A stretch of 9,067 nucleotides of DNA from Bacteroidota bacterium (GTDB lineage: Bacteria > Bacteroidota > Bacteroidia > Chitinophagales > Chitinophagaceae), in NCBI GenBank assembly GCA_023436685.1, contig JAEZIL010000261.1, positions 1 through 9,067 on the forward strand, written 5' to 3'. Each line of letters begins with the position of its first letter. Within the stretch, counting starts at the first letter, position 1. Below the pieces are notes generated by a model. That model was given only the letters and a program-made list of their open reading frames with translations. It was not told the origin of the DNA and did no database searches. The position numbers were made by a program, and so were the translations under genes. This document shows, piece after piece, positions 1-5,788 of the stretch.

Positions 1-1
1 T

Positions 2-325
2 TACCCAGGGCTCAATTCTGTATACCCCGATGAAATCATAAATGGTACCCAATTTGAAACAACGCTCGATGCAGGAGAAAACCGGAATCGTAGCGAGTTG
101 AGCTTTGATTCACTGGGCTTTTTTCACCCGGGCGATACCGTAGTCCTGAAGTGGTGCGCTATAGATAAAGCCGTGTACGATTTCTATAGCACTTTTGAAT
201 TTGCAATTAGTACAATTGGCAGCCCATTCGCTTCGCCTATCCGTGTGCGTACCAATATTAGCAATAATGCGCTTGGTGTATGGGCGGGATATGGCTCTGT
301 TTATACTACCCTTGTTATTGAATAA
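2..325 (+). CDS. C-terminal fragment of a probable DUF4249-like surface lipoprotein (partial, 5' end outside window)
   Basis: The frame is open from the first complete codon at position 2 to a TAA at 323-325, giving the last 107 residues. It has no start of its own, so the gene begins left of the window; the TTG at 98 is an internal codon. The visible tail has a beta-rich feel: a 'GDTVVLKW' strand, then 'DKAVYDFYSTFEF', then a short end with 'SPIRVRTNI' and 'ALGVWAGYG'. From memory, that ending resembles the C-terminus of DUF4249 proteins, Bacteroidota lipoproteins of unknown function often found next to TonB-dependent outer-membrane receptors. The family assignment is tentative because the lipobox and most of the protein are missing. 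A hairpin followed by a T-run lies just downstream, so it is probably the last gene of its unit and not co-transcribed with trxB. Confidence 0.6.
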   Translation, partial: YPGLNSVYPDEIINGTQFETTLDAGENRNRSELSFDSLGFFHPGDTVVLKWCAIDKAVYDFYSTFEFAISTIGSPFASPIRVRTNISNNALGVWAGYGSVYTTLVIE

Positions 326-331
326 TTGTTG

Positions 332-381
332 TGTTAAATAGCACTATAGGCTATACACATTAACAGTCTATGGTTTTTTTT
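332..381 (+). terminator. Possible terminator after the left-edge gene
   Basis: Seven bases after the stop codon, TGTTAA (332-337) can pair with TTAACA (360-365), and ATAGC (338-342) with GCTAT (350-354). This gives a two-part stem with a one-sided bulge. Eight T residues follow at 374-381. The stem is AT-rich and interrupted, so this is a modest candidate. Confidence 0.35.
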
Positions 382-383
382 CG

Positions 384-391
384 CATTTTTG
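384..391 (+). promoter_or_regulatory. Possible -7 promoter box of trxB
   Basis: CATTTTTG matches five of the six fixed positions of the Bacteroidota -7 consensus TAnnTTTG. It ends 19 nt before the trxB ATG, nearly the same distance as the candidate boxes of the ferredoxin and acyl-CoA reductase genes. No convincing -33 TTG element lies at the right distance upstream, so this is weak. Confidence 0.3.
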
Positions 392-410
392 CAGCCACTT
401 AATAATAGAT

Positions 411-1352
411 ATGTCTGAAGTAGAAAAAGTTCATTGCCTCATAATAGGCTCTGGCCCGGCAGGCTATACCGCAGCTATATATGCTGCCCGTGCCAATCTT
501 AAACCTGTATTATACCAGGGTTTACAACCGGGCGGACAGCTAACCATTACTACCGAAGTAGAAAATTATCCCGGTTATCCTGAAGGAATAATGGGTCCAC
601 AGATGATGGTTGACTTTGAAAAACAGGCACAGCGTATGGGTGCTGATATACGTTGGGGGTTAGCTACCAAAGTTGACTTAAGCAATCGCCCGTATAAAGT
701 AGAAATTGATGAGGAAAAATGGATTGAAGCCGATTCACTTATCATAGCTACAGGCGCATCAGCAAAATGGCTAGGCCTACCGTCAGAACAAAGATTAAAT
801 GGCCACGGCGTTTCTGCATGTGCTGTTTGCGATGGTTTTTTCTTTAAAGGACAAGAAGTAGCAATAGTAGGTGCAGGTGATACCGCCTGTGAAGAAGCAC
901 TTTATCTATCCAAATTGTGCAGTACGGTACATATGTTTATCAGGCGAGATGAAATGCGTGCCAGCAAGGTTATGCAAAACCGTGTATTAAACACTCCCAA
1001 TATTAAAGTATATTGGAATACCGATACAGATGAAGTATTAGGAGAAAATAAAGTGGATGGCGTAAGGATAAAAAACAATAAAACAGGAGAAGAAACAGTT
1101 ATTCCTGTTAAAGCCTTTTTTGTAGCTATTGGCCATGAACCCAATTCTTCATTATTTAAAGGTTGGCTTGAAATGGATGAATCTGGATACCTAATAACAC
1201 AACCGGGTAGCTCAAAAACCAATATTGAAGGCGTATTTGCCTGTGGCGATGTGCAAGATAAGATATACCGCCAGGCTGTTACGGCAGCCGGCAGCGGGTG
1301 TATGGCAGCTTTGGATGCCGAACGTTACTTAGGTGCATTAGAACATAGTTAG
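411..1352 (+). CDS. trxB: Thioredoxin-disulfide reductase
   Basis: This cytoplasmic flavoenzyme passes electrons from NADPH through FAD and a redox disulfide to thioredoxin. The 313-residue length is normal for the low-molecular-weight bacterial class. Motifs appear in the expected order: FAD-binding GSGPAG at residues 13-18, active-site C137-A-V-C140 followed by D-G, NADPH-binding GAGDTA at 154-159, an 'IRRDEMRASK' stretch with the arginine pair that favours NADPH, and the FAD-contacting 'GVFACGD' at 274-280. The position usually held by histidine in the HRR motif is isoleucine here, which should not abolish NADPH preference. The ATG at 411 gives an N-terminus that fits the family. There is no Shine-Dalgarno sequence, as is usual in Bacteroidota. 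No thioredoxin gene is adjacent, so the partner must be encoded elsewhere. The gene stands alone, ending at a strong palindrome shared with the convergent ferredoxin gene. Confidence 0.97.
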   Translation: MSEVEKVHCLIIGSGPAGYTAAIYAARANLKPVLYQGLQPGGQLTITTEVENYPGYPEGIMGPQMMVDFEKQAQRMGADIRWGLATKVDLSNRPYKVEIDEEKWIEADSLIIATGASAKWLGLPSEQRLNGHGVSACAVCDGFFFKGQEVAIVGAGDTACEEALYLSKLCSTVHMFIRRDEMRASKVMQNRVLNTPNIKVYWNTDTDEVLGENKVDGVRIKNNKTGEETVIPVKAFFVAIGHEPNSSLFKGWLEMDESGYLITQPGSSKTNIEGVFACGDVQDKIYRQAVTAAGSGCMAALDAERYLGALEHS

Positions 1353-1359
1353 CACCTTC

Positions 1360-1399
1360 ATAAAGAAAAGAGCCACCAATTGGTGGCTCTTTTCTTTAT
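1360..1399. terminator. Bidirectional terminator between trxB and the ferredoxin gene
   Basis: Forty bases form a perfect palindrome centred at 1379/1380 (20-bp arms, AATT in the middle). A GC-rich core GAGCCACC/GGTGGCTC is flanked by A-rich DNA on the left and T-rich DNA on the right. Read from either strand it is a stem followed by a U-tract, so it can stop transcripts from both convergent genes. It lies 8 bases after the trxB stop and 11 bases beyond the ferredoxin stop. Confidence 0.92.
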
Positions 1400-1409
1400 A
1401 TTTAATGAG

Positions 1410-1757
1410 TTACATATGTAACTTTTCTTTTTTCTCAAGTAGCTCGTCAACAGTTTCACGATACATTTCATCCGGTACGCAACAATCTACCGGGCAAACA
1501 GCAGCACATTGCGGTTCTTCGTGAAAACCCTGACATTCCGTGCATTTGTTAGCAGTAATATAATATGTGTCTACCGCTAAAGGCTCATGGCGCTCGTTAG
1601 CATCGGTATGCGAGCCATCCATTAATACAAAATCACCTTTCACCGATGTACCATCGGCTATAGCCCACTCTACTCCACCTTCATATATTGCGTTATTAGG
1701 ACATTCCGGCTCGCAAGCGCCGCAATTTATACATTCATCTGTTATCTTGATTGCCAT
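1410..1757 (-). CDS. Two-cluster 4Fe-4S ferredoxin (Alvin-like cysteine spacing)
   Basis: A small cytoplasmic electron carrier of 115 residues. The first cysteine set is C9-x2-C12-x2-C15-x3-C19-P ('[12 protein letters not shown]'). The second is C72-x2-C75-x8-C84-x3-C88-P ('[18 protein letters not shown]'), with two further cysteines at 92 and 93. An eight-residue loop inside the second motif is the signature of Allochromatium vinosum-type (YfhL/FdxA-like) ferredoxins, in which the two [4Fe-4S] clusters share ligands from both motifs and have low potentials. The linker between the motifs is about 52 residues, longer than in classical members, and the C-terminal tail is acidic and lysine-rich. 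The ATG at 1757 begins 'MAIKITDEC', the usual family start. It diverges from the acyl-CoA reductase gene, so an electron-transfer link between the two is possible but only inferred. Confidence 0.95.
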   Translation of the reverse strand: MAIKITDECINCGACEPECPNNAIYEGGVEWAIADGTSVKGDFVLMDGSHTDANERHEPLAVDTYYITANKCTECQGFHEEPQCAAVCPVDCCVPDEMYRETVDELLEKKEKLHM

Positions 1758-1760
1758 TAT

Positions 1761-1792
1761 TTTAGTTTATATCGCCACAAAGTTACAATTTG
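1761..1792 (+). promoter_or_regulatory. Possible promoter of the acyl-CoA reductase gene
   Basis: TACAATTTG (1784-1792) is TAnnTTTG with one extra base in the gap, and it ends 20 nt before the ATG at 1813. A TTTA at 1761-1764 sits 19 nt upstream as a weak -33 element. The -7 box shares the bases at 1784-1785 with the opposing ferredoxin promoter. Confidence 0.4.
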
Positions 1793-1808
1793 CGTACCGA
1801 AAAATAAA
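1778..1808 (-). promoter_or_regulatory. Promoter of the ferredoxin gene
   Basis: On the minus strand TAACTTTG (1785-1778) matches the Bacteroidota -7 consensus TAnnTTTG at every fixed base and ends 20 nt before the ATG. A TTTA at 1808-1805, 19 nt further upstream, is an imperfect -33 element (consensus TTTG/TTG). Confidence 0.6.
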
Positions 1809-1812
1809 CCAT

Positions 1813-2805
1813 ATGCTTAGCACGAATGAAAGATTAGATCTGATGGTAAAATTGGCCAACCATATTACATCTAAGAATGAGGAGTGGCTAAGTGTAAGGC
1901 AAGCCGCTATCAATGCGAATGCATGGTTTACAATAGAACATATTGAACTGGCTGCCGGAAATATTGCAGATGGTTTCTTACAGGAAGAAAAACTTAAATC
2001 CTGGATAGCACAATATAAAGTGGCGCATAACCCTAAGAAAGTAGGCATTATTGCTGCCGGAAACCTCCCTATGGTAGGCTTTCATGATTTGTTATGCGGA
2101 TTTATGAGTGGCCATATTGTGTACGTAAAGCTCTCGTCCAAGGATGATGTATTAATGCGTCACCTAATAAATAAGCTGATAGAATGGAACCCACAAGTGG
2201 CGCAACAAATTACTATATCAGAAATGCTGAAAGGCTGTGATGCGTATATAGCCACCGGTAGTAATAACAGTGCCAGATACTTTGAACAATATTTCTCAAA
2301 ATACCCGCACATTATCCGCAGAAATCGAACCTCTGTAGCTATTATTGATGGGAAAGAAACCCCGGAAGAACTTGCTTTATTGGGCAAAGATGTTTTCACC
2401 TACTTTGGGCTTGGGTGCAGAAGTGTGACCCAGGTATGGGTACCTGAGGGGTATCAAATCAGCCAGATATTTGATGCTTTTGCCCCATATCACGATATCA
2501 TTCACCATAATAAATATAAAAATAACTACGACTATTACCTGGCTATTTACCTGCTCAATAGGGTGCCTTACTTAAGTAATGATTTTTTGCTAATGGTTGA
2601 AAACGAAATACCTTTTTCGGCAGTAAGCGTACTACATTACAAATTTTATAAAGACAAAAACGAGCTAATGAGCACCCTTGCAAACAGCGAGAACATACAA
2701 TGTATAGTAAGTAGGGAATCAGTGCCGTTCGGCTCCTCTCAATCTCCATTGCTTCAAGATTATGCAGATGGGGTTGATACAATGGAATTTCTGCAATCTT
2801 TATAA
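1813..2805 (+). CDS. Acyl-CoA reductase, LuxC family
   Basis: A predicted 330-residue cytoplasmic enzyme of the LuxC/acyl-CoA reductase family (PF05893), related to aldehyde dehydrogenases. The family reduces fatty acyl-CoA or acyl thioesters to the aldehyde with NADPH through a cysteine thioester. Visible hallmarks are 'AAGNLPMVGFHD' with G83-N84-L-P86, a nucleotide-binding-like stretch 'IATGSNNSARYFEQYF', and 'FGLGCRSVTQVWVP' with the likely nucleophile C202. It is shorter than LuxC of luminous bacteria (about 480 residues), as I recall for Bacteroidota homologues. The frame stays open further left, to 1567, but that part is antisense to the ferredoxin gene. The ATG at 1813 gives a natural start and leaves room for a promoter. 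No other lux gene is present, so bioluminescence is not implied; the substrate is unknown. Confidence 0.88.
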   Translation: MLSTNERLDLMVKLANHITSKNEEWLSVRQAAINANAWFTIEHIELAAGNIADGFLQEEKLKSWIAQYKVAHNPKKVGIIAAGNLPMVGFHDLLCGFMSGHIVYVKLSSKDDVLMRHLINKLIEWNPQVAQQITISEMLKGCDAYIATGSNNSARYFEQYFSKYPHIIRRNRTSVAIIDGKETPEELALLGKDVFTYFGLGCRSVTQVWVPEGYQISQIFDAFAPYHDIIHHNKYKNNYDYYLAIYLLNRVPYLSNDFLLMVENEIPFSAVSVLHYKFYKDKNELMSTLANSENIQCIVSRESVPFGSSQSPLLQDYADGVDTMEFLQSL

Positions 2806-2806
2806 G

Positions 2807-2844
2807 ATTTTAATAGCCAACGGGTGTTGCTATTGTGTTAAAAT
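2807..2844 (+). terminator. Hairpin after the acyl-CoA reductase gene, possible terminator
   Basis: AATAGC (2812-2817) pairs with GCTATT (2829-2834). Inside, after one bulged C, AAC pairs with GTT around a GGGT loop. Flanking ATTTTAA and TTAAAAT could extend or compete with the stem. It lies directly after the stop codon, but there is no clean T-run behind it. Confidence 0.4.
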
Positions 2845-2907
2845 TTAGTATCTTGTACTCCATCTGAACCATATACTATTAACACCCAACCAGTTGTAAC
2901 AAAAAGT

Positions 2908-2957
2908 GTTTTCAACCGTTGAAAGTTAGAAATATAGAAGTTCAGAACGTTGAAAAC
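2908..2957. repeat. Nested inverted repeats upstream of the adhesin gene
   Basis: GTTTTCAAC (2908-2916) has a perfect inverted copy GTTGAAAAC (2949-2957). The same left arm also contains TTTCAAC (2910-2916), which can pair with GTTGAAA (2918-2924) around a single C. Between them lies the dyad GTTC-A-GAAC (2940-2948). The set is 67 bp upstream of the adhesin start, where an operator or leader structure could act. The function is unknown. Confidence 0.45.
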
Positions 2958-3002
2958 CAACTAAATTATATTAAAAACCGTCTTACTAACTAATATTCCA
3001 AG

Positions 3003-3016
3003 CTTTTTCGAAAAAG
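3003..3016. repeat. 14-nt palindrome just before the adhesin start
   Basis: CTTTTTCGAAAAAG is a perfect palindrome ending 7 nt before the ATG at 3024. In mRNA it could form a small hairpin at the ribosome landing site, although a stem of A-U pairs with no loop room would be weak. It may be chance in AT-rich DNA. Confidence 0.3.
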
Positions 3017-3023
3017 GTATAAT

Positions 3024-5462
3024 ATGAAAAGAATTTTATCGGTTCCTACACTGTTGCTATTGTTCTTTTTTGCAGGCATAATACCTGCCAAAGCACAATT
3101 CCCTATCGCTACCAACTATACCAGCAATCCTAACGCAACAATATTCAGTGTTCCGGGGCCGCACTATATTTTATTCAGCCTATATAACAGCAATTCCTAC
3201 CCTGTTTCTTTGACCGATGTAAGCACATTCCATGTGTCAGAAGCGGATCTCGGTGGGGGCTTAATATTGTCGAATAACGGGGCGACCTATTCTTTACTTT
3301 ATAGTAATTCAAGCCTTACAGGGGCACCTGCGGCAATTACTACCTGGCCTTTGGTAGGCAATTCCGCTCCTGTATATGCAACTACAATAGGCGTTATACC
3401 GGTTATCACAGGCCTGAACTTTTCTATACCACCTAATACGGAATACCGCTTTGCACTGGTAAGTAACGATACCCAGATCGTAGCTGGTGGCCTTGATGCA
3501 TCAGGTGCAGGAAATCCGCCATTACCACTCACTTTCTCTAACGGTGGTGTTACATTGAGCCCTGTTTATTTTACACCAGGTGGAAAAACTCAATTCGGAA
3601 CATATCCACTAGCTCCCGTTTTGCCTTCAGCCGATGCTGATACATTTGGATGGGTAGGCGGTGTTATTTTAAGGCGTACAGGTCCGGTAATTGTTGTTAC
3701 CAATAACTTTTCATGCGAAGGTGGCGATATTACCCTGACAGCTAACGTACCGCCTACAGTTACCGGTGCTACTGTGAACTGGACTGGCCCGGGCGGCAGA
3801 GTACATACAGGGAATACATGGACACTTACCAATGTTGACGTTACCAATACAGGAACATATACTGCCAGCTATACAGTTACGGGCCCTCAAGGCAATGAAA
3901 CTTCAACCAGAACTGAGACGGTGGTGACTGTTAATCCTACCCCACCCGCACCAGTATTAAGCGGCCGTACAAAGTATTGTGTTGATGAACAGTACGAAGG
4001 TATAATTGCAAATGGCCAAAACATTCTTTGGTATACAGCACCAACAGGTGGTACGGGTACTACTCTCGCACCTTATGTAAATACTACTTTAGCAGGTGCT
4101 TATACCTTTTATGCGTCACAAACCATTAATAACTGCGAAAGCAGACAACGTGCCGCTATTACAATAACTGTTGCACCTAAGCCTCAACCTCCCGGTGTTA
4201 CAACACCTATAGGATATTGTGAGGGTGCTACTACCGAACCACTTACTGCAGTAGGTGATAACTTACTATGGTACTACGATCCGGTAGGTGGCCTGTCGTC
4301 AATCAATGCTCCTACCCCCAATGCCAGCGTTAGAGATTCTTTCATTTACTATGTATCTCAAACAGTGGATGGCTGCGAAAGTGATCGTGCAAGGATAGAT
4401 GTTGTTATTTCTTTTACTCCAAACGGGCTGATACTTGTAAGCCGCGAACCTGAAATATGCGAGGGCGATACATTGACCTTTAATTATTATGGTAGTGGTG
4501 AATCTAATACAGCTTATAACTGGTTAATACCACAAACTGACGCTGAGCTAATATCAGGCACACCGGGCACACCGGGCCCATTAGTTGTACGTTTTAGCAA
4601 TGCAGGTATTTACCGTATGGGATTAAATACGGGTAATATTGGCTGCTATAGTGAATTATACTCTCAGCCAATTACTGTAAAAGGAATACCTGACGGTTCA
4701 ATCGTTACAAAGTCGGATATATGTAAAATGGCTACTGAGCTAGTTTCACTACGTACTTATACTCCAACTATAGATAGTTTCATTTGGGATTTTGGTGGCG
4801 GTACTGCTACGCATTTCGCAACAGATCAAGGTCCTTATGGTGTATTCTGGGCTGAACCAGGCGAACACATTATTTCTTTGATTGTTACTGATGAACTTTG
4901 CCGTGACACTATCTATGATACTGTAATGATTCACGAACTGCCTGATGCAAAAATCAATGGTTATACTCAGGGCGATGTAATATGTACTAGCGATAGCATT
5001 AAGCTGCAAGCAAATACTATCGAACCTGCATCTCAATATGTTTGGACACCAACACGCTTCTTTGATAATTATGACAGGATACCTGTAACATATGCCCGTG
5101 TTGATTTTGATTCAAAAGTTAAACTTCAGGTAACTGATGAGTATGGCTGTACAAATTCAGATAGTGTAGCCATAAAAACCAAACTTTGCTGTGATATATA
5201 TATGCCATCTGCATTCACGCCTAATGGCGATGGCAAAAATGACCTGTATCGCATATTAAGCCCCGGCGATCTAAAGATCTCTAGCTTTAGAATTGTAAAC
5301 CGTTGGGGGCAAACAGTATTCGAAACTGCTGATCCGCGTGTGGGTTGGGATGGTAACTTAAACGGTAAGCCCCAGGATATGGGCAGCTATGCATATTCTA
5401 TACGCTATAAATGCGCTAACAAGGATACTGAACAGCATGGTGAATTAACACTAATTCGATAG
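3024..5462 (+). CDS. Secreted multidomain Ig-like/PKD-like protein with type IX (type B) sorting domain
   Basis: An 812-residue exported protein. Residues 1-24 form a signal peptide: basic start, hydrophobic LLLLFFFAGII, and a probable cut after A-K-A before Q25. Residues 25 to about 225 are a beta-rich region I cannot assign. About 228-305 is Ig-like ('VNWTGPGG', C231). Two Ig repeats of about 80 residues follow, of the kind found in CHU_C-associated proteins; each has 'LWY..P.GG' and a cysteine pair with identical spacing (C319/C371 and C399/C451). About 465-560 is another Ig/PKD-like unit, and about 565-650 looks PKD-like ('FIWDFGGG' at 587-594). Residues 724-812 ('MPSAFTPNGDGKNDLY', 'NRWGQ', 'GWDGNLNG', 'GSYAYSI') are the gliding-motility-associated C-terminal domain (PF13585/TIGR04131) that sends proteins out through the type IX system. 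No enzyme motif is visible, so adhesion or a surface-structural role is the best guess. Confidence 0.93.
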   Translation: MKRILSVPTLLLLFFFAGIIPAKAQFPIATNYTSNPNATIFSVPGPHYILFSLYNSNSYPVSLTDVSTFHVSEADLGGGLILSNNGATYSLLYSNSSLTGAPAAITTWPLVGNSAPVYATTIGVIPVITGLNFSIPPNTEYRFALVSNDTQIVAGGLDASGAGNPPLPLTFSNGGVTLSPVYFTPGGKTQFGTYPLAPVLPSADADTFGWVGGVILRRTGPVIVVTNNFSCEGGDITLTANVPPTVTGATVNWTGPGGRVHTGNTWTLTNVDVTNTGTYTASYTVTGPQGNETSTRTETVVTVNPTPPAPVLSGRTKYCVDEQYEGIIANGQNILWYTAPTGGTGTTLAPYVNTTLAGAYTFYASQTINNCESRQRAAITITVAPKPQPPGVTTPIGYCEGATTEPLTAVGDNLLWYYDPVGGLSSINAPTPNASVRDSFIYYVSQTVDGCESDRARIDVVISFTPNGLILVSREPEICEGDTLTFNYYGSGESNTAYNWLIPQTDAELISGTPGTPGPLVVRFSNAGIYRMGLNTGNIGCYSELYSQPITVKGIPDGSIVTKSDICKMATELVSLRTYTPTIDSFIWDFGGGTATHFATDQGPYGVFWAEPGEHIISLIVTDELCRDTIYDTVMIHELPDAKINGYTQGDVICTSDSIKLQANTIEPASQYVWTPTRFFDNYDRIPVTYARVDFDSKVKLQVTDEYGCTNSDSVAIKTKLCCDIYMPSAFTPNGDGKNDLYRILSPGDLKISSFRIVNRWGQTVFETADPRVGWDGNLNGKPQDMGSYAYSIRYKCANKDTEQHGELTLIR

Positions 5463-5475
5463 TTGTAATCATTTG

Positions 5476-5519
5476 ACAATACTAAAAGAGCCTCCAAGTG
5501 GAGGCTCTTTTAGTATTGT
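5476..5519. terminator. Strong hairpin terminator after the adhesin gene
   Basis: The arms 5476-5496 and 5499-5519 pair without mismatch (21 bp) around a two-base AG centre. The core is GAGCCTCC/GGAGGCTC with A-rich left and T-rich right flanks. It starts 14 nt after the adhesin stop. It could work on both strands, but the minus-strand operon ends 270 bp away. Its core nearly matches the trxB terminator. Confidence 0.9.
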
Positions 5520-5565
5520 TTATCCGCATCTTTAATAGCTAATTTACAGCGTTACGTCATTATAA

Positions 5566-5697
5566 TTATTGCAAGTAACATTCTCTTCTATTTATACCAT
5601 GTAAATGAGAAGGATCTAAATGATAATCTGTAAAGTGCCACCATTCCTTATGCAAAACATTAACATTAGGTCTCACTACGTTTGTAGAACAGAAGTG
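5566..5697 (-). pseudogene. Possible remnant of an M15 (D-Ala-D-Ala dipeptidase-like) peptidase gene
   Basis: Between an in-frame TAG (5700-5698) and a TAA (5568-5566), the minus strand reads 43 residues with no start codon near the front. It contains 'HKEWWHFT' (5652 down to 5629). In VanX/DdpX-type M15 dipeptidases the C-terminal E-W-W-H-F/Y motif holds the catalytic glutamate and a zinc-ligand histidine. The residues after it ('DYHLDPSHLHGINR') do not clearly continue the family pattern. The upstream part, with the other zinc ligands (SxHxxGxAxD), is missing. I read it as a possible decayed 3' end of a gene; a chance match in 43 residues cannot be excluded. Confidence 0.3.
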
Positions 5698-5748
5698 CTA
5701 GTAACTACTGTTACTACTCTATGATAATAACTACGTATTACACCAGCA

Positions 5749-5769
5749 ACGCATTAAATGTAAATGCGT
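5749..5769 (-). terminator. Weak hairpin downstream of the glycosyltransferase gene
   Basis: ACGCATT (5749-5755) and AATGCGT (5763-5769) form a 7-bp stem with a 7-nt loop, 19 nt past the glycosyltransferase stop. On the minus strand no T-run follows, so factor-independent termination is doubtful. It is the only candidate 3' structure for the operon. Confidence 0.25.
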
Positions 5770-5788
5770 CCCGTATAGGCTAAAGTAA

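Larger units (their letters stand above)
5520..5788. other. Gene-poor gap between convergent units
   Basis: This 269-bp AT-rich stretch separates the adhesin terminator from the end of the glycosyltransferase gene. Stops are frequent in all frames and no intact gene is present. The only contents I can point to are a possible peptidase remnant (5566-5697, minus), a short imperfect run rich in GTA/TAC triplets (about 5700-5718), and a small hairpin (5749-5769). Confidence 0.6.

Noticed and set aside
98..325. A separate small gene starting at TTG 98
   Set aside because: The frame is open to the left edge with the same character, so TTG 98 is an internal codon of a longer gene.
902..1222. Minus-strand open frame inside trxB
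   Set aside because: It is antisense to a well-conserved enzyme gene, has no recognisable motif and no promoter.
1567..1812. Longer N-terminus of the acyl-CoA reductase, 82 extra codons starting upstream of 1813
   Set aside because: This part lies antisense to the ferredoxin gene, has low-complexity hydrophobic content unlike the family, and would run through both candidate promoters. The ATG at 1813 fits the family start.
1813..2805. Part of a bioluminescence (lux) operon
   Set aside because: No luxA, luxB, luxD or luxE gene is in the window; LuxC-family reductases occur in many non-luminous bacteria.
2831..2857. Promoter for the adhesin gene around TATCTTG (2849-2855 region)
   Set aside because: The box lacks one T of TAnnTTTG, no -33 element sits at a suitable distance, and it overlaps the hairpin after the acyl-CoA reductase gene.
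4749..5036. Minus-strand open frame opposite the adhesin gene
   Set aside because: The adhesin frame has domain structure here; the antisense translation has none.
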